Source: Deinandra increscens subsp. villosa (taxonomy: Eukaryota > Streptophyta > Magnoliopsida > Asterales > Asteraceae). From it: a stretch of 64,000 bases of DNA. The notes below the pieces were generated by a model. It was not told the origin of the DNA. It was given only the letters and a program-made list of their open reading frames with translations, and made no database searches. Position numbers and translations under genes: made by a program. Within the stretch, counting starts at the first letter, position 1. Every line of letters starts with the position of its first letter. Where the stretch lies: contig JBCNJP010000020.1 of assembly GCA_039602395.1 (NCBI GenBank), positions 22,980,483 through 23,044,482 on the forward strand, written 5' to 3'. Shown in pieces: positions 34,606 to 47,073 of the stretch.

Positions 34606-34929
34606 TTTATATAATATAGTCCATACATACATACCATAGGGAAGTCAAAGTCAAAATCAAAGTCCAAAACACACACATAGTTAAACAACCACTACCCATA
34701 CATTCATAGTGAAATATAAAATTAATATTAATGAGTGGTCACTCCTGCTGCCCGAGTGCTGGATGCTGCGGGGTCCGGATTCCTCCTCTCCTCCTTTCAA
34801 CTTTGCGACCACCTTTCCTCAAGTATCTTACATCTGATGACAAGATTCAAATTACAGTTATTTATTACTACTACTTCTAGCCGAGGATCATATGAGCTAT
34901 CGATCTTTTAAGTATGATAAAAGAATATA

Positions 34930-35440
34930 AGAAAAACTTGCAAGGTGAAACTCAAAATCTGCTCAAGCAAACTAATTAAGAGGTGAATGAAATATCTCTC
35001 TCTTAAGGAATGAGATGAAAACAAATAAAAGGACAGACCAAATTAATAAAACAAAGCAAACGAGTGGTGGTTACTTACTAGAATGGAGGGCGAATATTTT
35101 CCGATAAGCTTGTATACCTACACCAATATGATGATGATATAATTAACAAGACAATAATTATTAAATATCTTGTTTCTTGATTATTACTATTAAGTAGTAG
35201 CTAGCTCGCTAGTAATGTTGCTGCTCAAAGGAAGGAATATAGAAGAAAGAGCGGTTACGTTACGTACGAGCCATTGCTGCAGGGTCCCTCGTAGGTGGTG
35301 GGTCCCTAGGCCTTACATAATAACTCCAGTCAATAGTCTCCTGGGCAGCAGGAGCAGCTAGCATGATCAAGATGCATGACAGTCTGCATGCAGCACATAG
35401 AAGAAGAAAATAAATCTTTTTTGATCACTCACATAAAGAA
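34930..35440 (-). pseudogene. GARP-related relic without the DNA-binding exons
   Basis: GAAACTCAAAATCTGCT at 34,948 matches the region downstream of the intact GARP gene (30,391). TTTTTTGATCACTCACATA at 35,417 matches its first intron (31,265). Between them no GARP exon is readable. Instead there are exon-like pieces of unknown origin, for example a minus-strand frame with AAPAAQETIDWSYY ending at a GTAAGG donor near 35,318. A tail reading YLRKGGRKVERRRGG lies at 34,745-34,830. These are too short to assign. Confidence 0.4.
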
Positions 35441-36074
35441 GCAGGGTCGGAGCTGAGAATTTGGCTATGTAGCACGGAAACGGCTAGAAAGAGCCGTCTC
35501 CCGTACCGGAATCGGCATGGGGACGCCGGAGAAACGTTTCCGATGCGCTTCCAGATCTCAGGGACGTTTCTTGTCCGTTTCCGAATAGTCAAAGACGTTT
35601 CCGGTGACCCTCCGGCGATGATCCGGCGAAGAAACATTTCTTGCTAACTAAGACGCAGAAGAGCTTTCTCTAGTCTGACCCTCTAGATCGTCACTTATGG
35701 AGTTGAGGGAATCAGAAGATCGAGAAGAAGAAAGATAAAAAGAAACAAACTTTTCCGGCCGGCGATGAAGATTACTCTACAGATTTAAGAAAATGAATGA
35801 AAGAGATGAAAGAAAAACCTGAAAAAAATAGTTAAAATGAAAAAGAAAACATCGGAAAGTGGGTTGCAGGCCTAATACCTAGCCCTTCAGTCACTTGTTT
35901 CGAATTAATTAATTAATTTACTTTGATTATTCCCGTTTATAAAAAAAGGTTTTAATTTTTTTACAGCAAATGAGTGACATTTAATTAAAAATCATCCAAA
36001 CGTCTTTATGTTGTGTTATATATATACTTATAAAAAGTTGTGTGTTAAATTTGTGGACCGCTTCTTTATTCCAA
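35441..36074. other. Intergenic region with a transposon-end-like stretch
   Basis: TATGTAGCACGGAAACGG at 35,466 and CGTTTCCG/CGGAAACG motifs to 35,640 look like one end of a hAT-type element, but no partner end was found. A 70-codon minus frame here is best read as a by-product. Confidence 0.35.
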
Positions 36075-37243
36075 GGCTTATTGGATTTAAATAATCCTAA
36101 CTATCATCAATTGGCCGATAATAATCCCAACCGAGTAAATGTTTTTTAACGAGCCTAACTTTCACACTATTTTCTTACAACAATCCCAAACTAACGGATG
36201 ACTAACTCCGTTAGTGTTTTGCTGACGTGGCTGTCCAGGTGGCTTTTTTTAATTTTTATTTTTATTTTAATGCATTTTTAAGCTTATGTGGCAACATAAA
36301 GAGAGTATTTAAGCTTATTTGTTAAAATGAAAAAAATGAGGGGCCATTTATGTAACTTGAGAAAAAACATCTTTAAGACCACATCCACCCAGTCACTTGC
36401 CATAACCATCCTCACCGTCGGCCACGAAACAAATTCTTTCACACTCCGCCGTGACTATTCCGGTCGCCCGATAGTTTGTAGCCGGAGCAGATTCCTTTTT
36501 CTAAACCACCAAACGACATCGCCCGAAACGGAAACCATCAAAATAGGCGTAAACGGGAATATGGAGGCTAGAGATGAAGGACAGTGTCGGCGGGGACGGT
36601 GGCGGAGAAGGAGAAACAGGTGTTGTGGAGAGGATGATGAAGAAGGGGAAATGATGAAGAAGAATTGGGTGGTACCTGTAGGGTTTCGCAGGACGGGAAT
36701 ATATAGAGCAATCAGAGGACAAATCTAGGTGGCGGTGGTGGTGGTGGCCGTTGGCGGCGGCGCTACGGCTGATTGGACAGAAATGGTAGCCGCCATGTCG
36801 AGGACGGTATGGTGAGAGTTCGAGAGTTTGAGGTGGTGGTGGTGGTGCCAGAGCTGTGGTGGTGGTGGTGCCGGAGGAGGTCGTAGGTGAGGTCGCCGGA
36901 GGAGGTAGCCGGAGTGGTGTTGGTGGCTACTTGGGTGGGAGAGTTAAAAGTTTTCTTTTAACTTACAAAAATGGCCCTCGTTCTTTTTTATTTTTAACAA
37001 GTAAGCTTAAACACTTTCCTCATGTTGCCACATAAGCTTAAAATTGGCATTAAAATAAAAATAAATAAATAAAAACCACCTGGATAGCCACGTCAGCAAA
37101 ACACTAACGGGGTTAGTCATCCGTTAGTTTGGGATTGTTGTAGGAAAATAGTGTGAAAGTTAGGCTCGTTAAAAAACATTTACTCAGTTGGAATTATTAT
37201 CGGCCAATTGATGATAGTTGGGATTATTTAAATCCAATAAGCC
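36075..37243. mobile_element. Non-autonomous MULE with about 290-bp TIRs and 9-bp TSD
   Basis: GGCTTATTGGATTTAAATAA begins the left arm and is mirrored at the right end. The arms stay alignable for about 290 bp. TTATTCCAA occurs on both sides (36,066-36,074 and 37,244-37,252), the 9-bp duplication typical of Mutator-like elements. The centre (about 36,370-36,950) is GC-rich with GGTGGT repeats and a 133-codon open frame (36,327-36,728) of low complexity. It may include captured gene sequence, but no donor was recognised. Confidence 0.92.
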
Positions 37244-37536
37244 TTATTCCAAAAGGGTTTCAAAGAGACAACTTTAACATGCCGATAAAAAAGAAGATAA
37301 ACAAACATAACTTTCACCTAAAATTCGAAATCTTCCAAAAGATGTTCTTGTTTTTTCAGAACAAAGAAATCAAGCACAAGATTATATTCATCATTCATAT
37401 TGTCACCATGTCAATATAATAAATAAATAAAACCACCAATTCCACAAAGCTTTATTTACACAGACTTCTTTAAAACCATAAGCTTTCTGCCAAAACACAA
37501 TATAGATCAACCTAATCAATCTAATTAACCATTAGT

Positions 37537-39172
37537 TCATACCCGTAAAGCCACAGGATCCTGCCACGAAATCTTCCTCTTCCCTGACCGATTTGTTGAA
37601 CCGTCACCAACATTTCTACAAATCGATAGCATTAAATCATTCTGTTGTTCTTTCCTATGATCCTCAAAACTCTCTTCTTCTTCCATCTGAAAAACCAATA
37701 ATAAACCGTTAGAAAGCTTTAATGAACCTTTTAACAGTTCCAACTAAGGCTCATTGAAGTCGGTTAACTTACTGATATCTGGTTCAAGTCAAATATAGGA
37801 GCACGGGCTTGATTTAAAGCTTGTTTACCACTAAAACCGTTTTCTTTCTGGTTGAATTCGGTCACTGGAGACGAGTTGTTTCCCAGAACCCTTTGGTTAA
37901 GATTGAAACCACGCAAATTTACATTTCTGCCCAAGTCAACCGAGGGAGGCAGTTGACCTAAAATGATGTTTTTCTTCTTTGTATGCATTTTCCCCCTTTG
38001 GATTAGCTTTGGAATCAGGGGTAAATTGGGTAAAGTTGATGACTTTTGGGGGTTAACCTTCTCCTTCTTGCTTTTGCTGTATTGCATTGTTTCTATATAC
38101 TGTGATTTCAATTCTTGTGAAGTTGATGATTTGGTTTTCAGTAAAAATTTGTGTCTCCGCCTCAAGAATCTGGAATGACCAACAACAAGAATCAAAATCT
38201 TGATGGATATTTGAAATTTGTTTAATAATCTTCATAAAAACCTGTTTAATTGAATTGAGTATGTTGAATTAGGTAGCAAGGTGAATACCATACCTAACAT
38301 CAGCTTCTAAAGTCTGCTTCTTTTGCTTCATAGTCACCAATTGGTTTCTTGCAGCTTTTGTTTCCTGCAAAACCAGAAACATATTCAATATCACATCTTT
38401 TTTCGAAGAACCCGCAAGCTAATGGGTTCTTGCAGCATCTGTATCCTGCAAATCCAGAAAGATATTCAAGATGACATTTTTATAACCGCAAGAACCCGTT
38501 AGCTGAAAACTCACTGGAGCCACTAACACCCTACTAATGCTAACCGATGAAATCTAGAAAAAGATTGCAGCTTGCGCCCGACAAGGGGCCTTCAATAACA
38601 AATTTGATGGCAACTTGAACCGGTTTGTTATCTTCAAGATTTTGGAGCTATGAACATTGATACCGAATGGACAGATTATACAAAGATTACAAACCGATTC
38701 GACACAAATACCCTTCTTTCTTTAATTGGGAAATCAAACAAGATTTACCAAGAAAATTCTGCAAGTCAGTATCAATTCTTTTTGCATCTCACAATCCTAA
38801 TTCAAATCATAACCCTAACCCTAAAAGTTCGTGAACAATTGAAGCAACCAATAACCAAGATAGCAAAAAAACATCCAGAAAATCAAGGGCAAACATAGAT
38901 CAAAGATCAATTTCGATTCTTGAACAAAAAAACAATTCTTTTCTGTAAATCTTGAAGGGAAACAATCGATCTAATCTATGGCATAAAGATCAAGAAACAT
39001 CAAGAATCATATCAGATATCACAACATAGGATTAAAAACAACAAGAAAATCATACCTGTTGCAACTCAAGATAATCTTGAAGAAGGGTTTGATGCTTAAA
39101 TCTTGCCCTAACATCCTCATAAGACACATGAGGTGATGGATTAAAGGCAACCCCTTTCATCTTCTTACTCAT
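37537..39172 (-). CDS. Plant-specific coiled-coil protein of unknown function
   Basis: Exons (transcribed order) 39172-39056, 38364-38294, 38169-37773 and 37686-37537 have GT-AG borders and matching phases and give 244 residues. The start MSKKMKGVAFNPSPHVSYED and the coiled coil (RARFKHQTLLQDYLELQQ, then NQLVTMKQKKQTLEADVRFL, then RRRHKFLL) are followed by a low-complexity Asn/Ser-rich middle. The basic C-terminus is GKRKISWQDPVALRV. I recall this N- and C-terminal pattern from uncharacterised proteins across flowering plants. The C-terminal basic stretch may be a nuclear signal (inference). Upstream, CT-rich tracts (39,560-39,620) look like its promoter or 5' UTR. Confidence 0.78.
38379..38510 (-). 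pseudogene. Partial tandem copy of exon 2 inside intron 1
   Basis: CAG|GATACAGATGCTGCAAGAAC at about 38,448-38,428 resembles the true exon 2 start CAG|GAAACAAAAGCTGCAAGAAAC about 83 bp away. The preceding intron (ATATTCAAGATGACATTTTT) resembles ATATTCAATATCACATCTTT. The relic soon hits a stop and is probably skipped. This spot differs between the two 20-kb copies. Confidence 0.6.
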
Positions 39173-39199
39173 CAAGATCCCAACTTTCTTGAAAATCCC

Positions 39200-39973
39200 A
39201 CTTTGGAAAAGAAATAAGTTTGATGAAAATAATGAAAAAGACTTGAAAGATGGATGAGAAAGAGAGAGGGATGTGGGGAAGAAAGTGTGTTAAAAGAAAG
39301 ATTAATGGGTGTGGGGGAGGGAAGGTTCTTGCTTTTCCTGTTTTCTCTGTTGATGTTGATGAAACTGGCCAAATTGAAATCCCCAAAAAGCCCACACATA
39401 CCGCCTCGTTTGGTAGACAATGGAGAGATGAAGATGGAGTCTTTTGGGTGCTTGCAGAAGGGTATTTCTGGAACAATCATAATTAATTGGTCTGTATGTA
39501 AGATTTGTTTTTGTGGGTGTGGGTGGGTATAGGTGAGGTGGTTTGGTATGGAGTTTGAACACATCTCCCTCTTTATCTCTCTAGGAATTCTTTCTTTCTC
39601 TCTCTATCTTTCAAGACTCTTTCTTTTACCATAAATTTTGGTCTAAATGGGCCATTGAAGAGATGATGGGTATGTCTCAGTTTCAATTTTTCTTCCATCT
39701 TCTTTGTGGGTGTTGTCTGTATGTAATACAAGACAGAAAGAAGCAGAAAAAAGAAATTGCTTTAAAAATAGTTTTAGAGAGAGAAAGGGTATGAGGATAA
39801 AATTGAAGAGAGAGAGAGATGAGTGCTGTGCTTTTAAAAATAATCTTCTTTGTGGTAGTACCTTGTTTTAAGGTCTGTTTTTCATACTGTTTTTTTCTTT
39901 TCTTTTTTTAATAGTGAATTCCTATAATCCTATAAAATTACTTCATCCTTTGACATACTCTAAACCAAAAAAA
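39200..39973. other. Upstream region of the coiled-coil gene
   Basis: Probable 5' UTR and promoter. It has overlapping open frames on both strands (39,165-39,564) that come from biased composition, CT and GA microsatellites, and no other gene. Confidence 0.4.
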
Positions 39974-41090
39974 CGAGTAAATTATAGTTTCGTGGTTTGT
40001 ATATTAGTCCTTAAACTTTGTTTATTATGGCTTTGGTCCTTAACATTTTTTCGGCTCGTTACAGCTTTGATTCCTGAAGCTAACGAGCGTCTATTTTTGC
40101 CGTTAATTTTTTTTAATGACATTTTTACCCCTCATTTAAATAAATAAGAAACGGAAAAAATACTATTTTACCTATCTTCCTTTACCCCCACTGTTTTTCT
40201 TCTTCCACAAGAAGTAGTTCGCCGGAGGTTTTCAACGGCACCACTTTCAAATTCACCACCGATGGTGACGGAAATCAGATCCAAATATGAATTCCAAATT
40301 AAAACTAAACCCATAAAAACATAAATCAAATTTGGATTCCAAATTTACTAAACCCATGAAAAATGAAAGGCAATTTTGATTCCAGATGTAAAACTCACCT
40401 ATGAATTGATTAGCAATTTGTGTTTGGATGATTTTGATTTCAGATTAAACAACTATCCTCCATGGAAACAGGTTGTTGTTAAACAATTTGGTGGAATGGT
40501 TGACGGAGACGACGCCACGACGGAGATGGCGATGGAAATATGGGGAATGGTTAGAGATGGACAGCGGATATGGTCAGAGATGATGGAATGGTTGCGGGAG
40601 ATGGTTAAGCAGCGCCGGTGGAGATGGGTGGTTCACGAGTCATCGTCTCCGGCAACATTCCCAATCTCAATCATCGTCTCTGGTACCGATTGCGTCTCAA
40701 TCATCGTCCCCGGCACCGATTGCATCTCAATCATCGTCACTGTGTGTGTGGTGGGGGGTTCGTCGGAGTGGTCGTCGAACAGGAGGTGATGGAAATTGGG
40801 GGTTCATCGGAGAGGGGTACATAAATTGGGAATACTAGGCGGCTTTATTATCATTTTTAATTATATATGATTTGTTTTTAATTTATATTTATATTGGTTT
40901 TTTTAAAAGAGGATATAATGGTCTTTTCACACACACTTAACAGAAAAATCTAACGTTCGTTAGCCTAAGGGACCAAAGCCGTAACAAGCCGAAAAAGGTT
41001 AGAGACCAAAGCTGTAATAAACGAAGTTTAAGAACTATAAGTGAAAAACGTGTAAATCACGGGGACGAAAGCCGTAATTAGCGTAATTAC
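39974..41090. mobile_element. Long-TIR element, probably Mutator-like
   Basis: About 130 bp at the left (TTTGTTTATTATGGCTTTGG, TTCGGCTCGTTACAGC, CTAACGAGCG) recurs inverted at the right (ACGTTCGTTAGCC, GTAACAAGCCGAAAAAGG). The centre has a 137-codon frame (40,376-40,789) with repeats reading SIIV(S/P)GTDC, low in complexity. A target duplication was not resolved. It ends only about 10 bp before the gap. Confidence 0.7.
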
Positions 41091-41100
41091 CTCCATAAAT

Positions 41101-41600
41101 NNNNNNNNNNNNNNNNNNNNNNNNNNNNNNNNNNNNNNNNNNNNNNNNNNNNNNNNNNNNNNNNNNNNNNNNNNNNNNNNNNNNNNNNNNNNNNNNNNNN
41201 NNNNNNNNNNNNNNNNNNNNNNNNNNNNNNNNNNNNNNNNNNNNNNNNNNNNNNNNNNNNNNNNNNNNNNNNNNNNNNNNNNNNNNNNNNNNNNNNNNNN
41301 NNNNNNNNNNNNNNNNNNNNNNNNNNNNNNNNNNNNNNNNNNNNNNNNNNNNNNNNNNNNNNNNNNNNNNNNNNNNNNNNNNNNNNNNNNNNNNNNNNNN
41401 NNNNNNNNNNNNNNNNNNNNNNNNNNNNNNNNNNNNNNNNNNNNNNNNNNNNNNNNNNNNNNNNNNNNNNNNNNNNNNNNNNNNNNNNNNNNNNNNNNNN
41501 NNNNNNNNNNNNNNNNNNNNNNNNNNNNNNNNNNNNNNNNNNNNNNNNNNNNNNNNNNNNNNNNNNNNNNNNNNNNNNNNNNNNNNNNNNNNNNNNNNNN
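41101..41600. other. Assembly gap, 500 Ns
   Basis: Exactly 500 undetermined bases, a conventional placeholder length. The long minus frame spanning it is an artefact of reading Ns as codons. Confidence 0.99.
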
Positions 41601-41758
41601 TATTAAATAGAAAAACCTATATATATTTCCGGGTACCGGTACCCAACCAGTTATTTTTTTATTCTTCCCGGTATCGGTCCCGATCCCGGTACCGAATATG
41701 TAGGTACGGTTACCGGTCCGGTCCGGTACGAGTACCAGGTACCGATTGCTCATCCCTA
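41601..41758. mobile_element. Right part of the GGTACCGG hAT MITE (second copy)
   Basis: Matches 21,068-21,225. The left part is absent because the contig starts here. The 126-bp tandem duplication follows at 41,740-41,991. Confidence 0.85.
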
Positions 41759-41991
41759 GTTTCAAGACATAACAGGAGGAAAAAGTGAGGTCCCAAATTG
41801 AGTGGACCTGTGCATGCAAACACCAAATGCAACATATATTTACCTGAGAAAACATGTTTAAAAGGTATCGATTGCTCATCCCTAGTTTCAAGACATGACA
41901 AGAGGAAAAAGTAAGGTCCCAAATTGAGTGGACCTGTGCATGCAAACACCAAATGCAACACATATTTACCTGAGAAAACATGTTTAAAAAT

Positions 41992-43530
41992 GGTCAATAA
42001 TAATGTTGGTAAATTCACATGTGTTAATTGCAAAAAGGTATTGTGAATGGAAATCGTTTGTCATGAACTACATTATTATTTACTTTACGTGAACTTGTTG
42101 ATCAAACACAATAACTATCGTCGTGAGTCATTAGAATTGAAATTTGACTAAAGGTGCCCCAGTGCAACATGTTTAATCCCAAACATGAGCGGTATTAGGT
42201 CAATTACCCATTCGATAGATAATCAAAGTTAGTGCGACTAACGCGGATAAGAGTTTTCAAACCCGATAGATCTATCCCGAATTACCGTTGTCATCGTACA
42301 GTTAACAGTCTAATTGTGTAGGGTGTCTTACAAATGATATCGTGTCTCGCGTCCCATAGAATTAGTGTGATCACTAAGTAAAATGTAATCATAGAGGTAA
42401 ACCGTGCAAACTATACAAACATCATGGTATGACATGTAATCTCCCCCAAAAGGTAAATGTAATGAAAAAAGGGGTCGTGAACTCACCTGGAATGTAGGTG
42501 TATGTGATATACAATGCCCAAAAAATGGAAGTGATGAATGACTTAACCGTGCCCTATAATAGACAAGACACCTTAAGGTCCAACTCGTGGTCAACCTAGC
42601 CTAAATCACCTGTTGGGATTCACTGACACCCCGTATATGTGTACCCGATACGCGTTGGTGATAGATGTCGGCTCATGAACTACGAAAACTTAATCTAGGC
42701 CAAAGCAATCAACCTTTTGTGTTTGGGTGTTTATTTTGCATTCGTGATTATCCATATTTTGGGTTTTATAACTCTTTCACACTTGAGATTATTTTTGGTC
42801 TACAATGATGTCTTTAGGGCTTAGACGCGACGCTTCTTTAGCCCATTACATGGGAGAGAAGATGACAACCCATTCATTTTCTTTGTATTGTAATTTAGTT
42901 TCAAAACGTGTTTTAGGTTTCTTTTCTAGTGCAACTTACTAACTAATGATTGTCATATCATCCCACCCACACACACATTTTAATAGCTACTCTTACCAGG
43001 CACTACAACGTTGTGAACTTGTAGGTTGTATCCTCTATTTTCGAAGAGCACCCTAATCATCATTTATGTTTAAAAATGTTTGTCCTTTTTCTTTTAGATT
43101 TTCAGTTTGCTTTTTCTTAAATGACGAAATTTATGATATAATAATCTAAAATCTATAATATCTCTAATAAAGCGATAACAATCAGGCTCCCTTAAAATAT
43201 TTTTAGAAAATAATAATATTATCTATAAATTAAGAGGATTTTACACAGTAGTTTTGACCACATGTTAAGCCTGAGGTACAAGTCTTATTAGCAGTTACAA
43301 CATATCAAAATTCACGTACTAGTTCAATTAGCTTCAACCTTTCCTTTACACGTGTTCAAGCCATGGATAAAGAAACATTAAATGTAAGCTACCTAATCTA
43401 CTCTTACTACGGCTTACTGGGTGCTTTGGACGATTTAACCTCAAGAGAAATTAGGAACTCAAGAGCCGCCTTTTCATTATGGATGGGTTGAAATAACCTC
43501 CAGTTTCGAGTGAAATGATTGACTATCGGG
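41992..43530. other. Intergenic region, second copy
   Basis: Matches 21,459-22,997; no gene is supported. Confidence 0.4.
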
Positions 43531-44363
43531 CTTCCGAAGGTTAAAAAGGTGTTTGGATTAGCTTTTGTGGTGGGAGGAGTTAATAAGTTGTTTTTAAAAA
43601 GTCAAAAAATACCCCTCCAAAAGCTAATAAGTCACAACATTGTGGCTTATGGGTGCTTTTGGAGGGGCATTTTTGACTTTTTGCCTCTTTCAAAAGCCAA
43701 AAGTCATTTTAATAAGCACTCCCAAACATGCCCTAAGTCGCTTAGCTATTTTTGGGTGACTTACTTGTCGTGTTCCCGTTTTTAATGAAAGAACTGTTAA
43801 AAAAAAATAATAATAAAAAAACTATGTACTCCTTGTGATTTTACTATTTTTCATCATGGATTTTCTCTTAAATTTTTTTATCAATAAAATTTGACAAAAT
43901 TACAAAATAACTGTTTTTAGAGAGTTTCAGTTTGTTTTTTCTTAAATTAATGAAATTTATAATTTTTAAGTTGTGTTTGGCGCACTAACTGGTAAGCTAG
44001 CTGTTAGTTGATAAACTGGCTGCTAGCTGATAAAAAATATAAAATTACATAAAAATACATGTCATATATGTAAATAAATGTATTTATTTATAAGTTAAGG
44101 AAAGATAAAACTGTAAATATTATAAAAGCTAGTTGAAACGTTACTCTAACTAGCTTTTCAAAAGTTAGCTTATAAGCTAGTTTATAAGTTATTTATATGA
44201 AATTACATAAAAATACATGTCATATATGTAAATAAATGTATTTATTTATAAGTTAAAGAAGGGTAAAACTGAAAATATTATAAAAGATAGTTGAAACGTT
44301 ACTATAACTAGCTTTTCAAAAGTTAGCTTATAACCTAGCTTATGGCGCGCCAAACACGGCATA
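43531..44363. mobile_element. Two MITE-like sequences, second copy
   Basis: Matches the truncated PIF-like fragment (43,531-43,738) and the GTGTTTGGCGC element with internal direct repeats (43,973-44,363). Confidence 0.55.
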
Positions 44364-44419
44364 AGCTAGTTCAAAATTCAAATATTGTTGTAACTTCTCT
44401 TGTTTTATTGTATATGTAC

Positions 44420-44858
44420 CAATGTTTTAAAAACCGGTTCAACCGGTTCAACCGCCAACCGGTCATCATACCGGTTTTTTAATCTCCGGTTTTTTGGACA
44501 TAACCGGACCGTTTTGAACCGGGCGGTTTTCCGGTTTTTTTCGGTTTTTTCCGGTTCAACCGGTTTTCTGATATTTTAAAAAAAATTTAATTTTTTTTAA
44601 TTTATTGTTATTTTTTATTATATTTTAAATTTTAAAACTTATATTTTCTTATAAAATACCTATTTGGTATTATTTTTTAGTGGATATCATTGTATTTTAA
44701 CTATTTTCGTTGTAGTGTACAAATTTATTAACATTTTTATAAAAGTATATATATAAATCCCCTAACCGGTTCAACCGGCCGGTCCAACCGGTCCGACCGG
44801 TCGAACCGGCCCCGGAAAGTTTTCCGGTTCAACTAAAAAACCGGTTTTTAAAACATTG
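44420..44858. mobile_element. hAT MITE, CCGGTT family, second copy
   Basis: Same element and same ATATGTAC duplication as at 23,887, unchanged by eye. Confidence 0.93.
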
Positions 44859-45222
44859 ATATGTACATGTATAAACTGCTATTACTTGTGAGGTTGTTGT
44901 CTATTGCGATACTATCCACACAATATATAATTTGTGTTTTATTTTCTGCACCGAGTTGAAGTTTTTTTATTTAGTGTCCATCGTGCATCCGTACTTCTTG
45001 CTAGCAAAATTCGACTGTACTGTTTATTTTTTATTATCGCTTTACTTTTGAAATGTTAGACATTTGATAAAGTAAAACCCAAAGATGATTGTATTTGAAG
45101 CTTACTGTGGGATTTTATTGTTTACTCTTATCATGAAAGTCAGCTTCTAGAAATATAGTAGTCAATGTATGTTTTTATAAATTCTTATATGTAATTGTCT
45201 TATTAATTTACTGAATTTTTTT

Positions 45223-46131
45223 TATAGATGGAGCGATTCAATAGAGACATTTTGTCATATCTTTGCGCGACTAGACTTTTTGGAGCTACATCGAGTCCAA
45301 GCAACGGCTCCTAGGTATAGAGAGTTACTATTCAGCCTCTATTTTTGTAGGACCTACAATTAGCAACCGTGACGGGTAATTTGGAATTTCAGTCACGCCG
45401 AGGTGGATGGAAACCCACTTGACCACCGCCATTAACGAAAAAAACGAGCAAACAATGAACTTTAGGATAGTTTTAAATGGAAATGGACGGGTGCAAATGT
45501 GTTGAACAGGAACTTTGAGCTTGTATGCGTGTGGAACACGGTTCTTCTCTTTAGGTGTATGAATCGAGGATTTATGATGTATAATATATGGACTATGAAG
45601 TCGAGAGAAGTTGCTTATTCTTTTCGGGTCGAGTTGGATTCTTTCCGGACAAGGAGCGGGATTAGAGTCATCAAAGACCCTCCAATGAGTTGCATTAGAT
45701 GGTCGGGTTTTTCCATCAGTTGTATCGTCCAGGTGGGGTGTTTAAGATTTATTTCTCCTGTCATCAATCACAAGCAGGGCGTAACTATTATCCCATTTAT
45801 CCACATGGAGCCCTAGCTATCCCTGTTGTCGACCTCATGGAGGACGATACCGATAACCGGTTTTGTATGGTGTTTCGAATTGGCTACGATGCCCCAATTG
45901 AAGATGAATTTTACTCTGATGTAGTCGTATTTTCCAATATAAGGAATGGGCAGCAGGTTTACCTTCTAAGGGAAATGGGAAATGCATTTGATGGATTTGA
46001 ACCCCCGGAAAATATGATTGGTTTAGAGGACTCTATTTTTTTTACCTGCAATGAAGGATATTATGTGATTGTTGGACAAAGAATGTTTTAAGATATGGGA
46101 TGTGGCTTGAAAATATCATATGCGCAACGCT
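45223..46131 (+). pseudogene. Decayed gene copy, left palindrome arm, second copy
   Basis: Matches 24,690-25,598 with one visible change, C to G at 46,048, turning Ser to Cys in the longest readable piece. The frames are broken in the same places. Confidence 0.55.
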
Positions 46132-46172
46132 TGGTTAGCTAAATTTTCAGGTTCATCATCACCACCCTGTCC

Positions 46173-47073
46173 TATATAAACCAAGTGTTGCCCAGATCAT
46201 ATTTTCAAGTCACATCTCATCATCTTCAAACCCTTTTTGTCCAACAATCACATGATACCTTTCATTGGATGTAAAAAGTGTAGGGTCGTCTAAACCAATT
46301 ATCTCTTCTAGGGATTCAAATCCACTAAACATATTTCTCATTTCCCTTAGCAGGTAAACCGGTTGTCCGTTCCTTATAGTGGAAAACACGACTTTATCGG
46401 AGTAAAATCCATTTTCAATCGCGGTATCGTAGCCAAATCAAAACACATAACCGGTGATCAATATCCTTCGCCATGAGGTTGACAACTGGGATAGCTAGGG
46501 CTCCATGTGGATAAATGGGATAATAGTTATGTCGTGCTTGTGATTGATGAGAGAAGAAAATAAATTTTCAACCGCCCTCACGATGCAATTGATGGAAAAA
46601 GCCGATGATATAATGCAAATCATCTAAAGGGTCTTCGATGACTCTAATCTCACTCCTCGTCTAAAAAGAATTCAACTTGGCCCTAAAAACAAAAAGCAAC
46701 TTCTCTAGACCTCATAGCCTATATATTATACATCACAAAATCTTGGTTCATGAACTTGAAGAGAAGAAAAGTGTTCAACACACATACAAGTTCAAAGTCT
46801 CCATCCAACACATTTGCTCCTCCATTTCCGATTAAAACAATCAAGAAGGCCACCGAATGCTCATTATCTTTGCTAATGTTTGCTAATGTCAATAACCACA
46901 TGGTGACGCAGGTTTCCATGTACCTGAGCGTGACTGAAATCCAGATTACACGTTGCGCTTGTCAATTGTAGATCCTACAAAAATAAGGGTTGTATAATAA
47001 CTCTTTAAACCTACGAGCCATTGCTCCGACTCGGCGTAGTTCCAACAAGTTCAACCATACTTAGACTATAAAT
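46173..47073 (-). pseudogene. Decayed gene copy, right palindrome arm, second copy
   Basis: Matches 25,640-26,540; same stops and frameshifts. Confidence 0.55.

Larger units (their letters stand above)
21068..41100. repeat. Left member of a 20-kb near-identical pair
   Basis: Every landmark here recurs after the gap at an offset of 20,533 falling to 20,475 through small indels. The match reaches the last base before the gap. The left limit, 21,068, is simply the base that corresponds to the first base after the gap. Unmerged contig overlap is the most likely cause. Confidence 0.97.

Noticed and set aside
34745..35320. A separate gene with AAPAAQETIDWSYY and YLRKGGRKVERRRGG pieces
   Set aside because: The pieces are short, phases could not be joined and no family was recognised.
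39165..39564. Overlapping frames of 78-130 codons upstream of the coiled-coil gene
   Set aside because: Several frames on both strands are open together because of skewed composition; they overlap the real first exon and its leader.
41028..41981. 317-codon minus-strand frame across the gap
   Set aside because: More than half of it is Ns; the flanking parts are transposon and repeat DNA.
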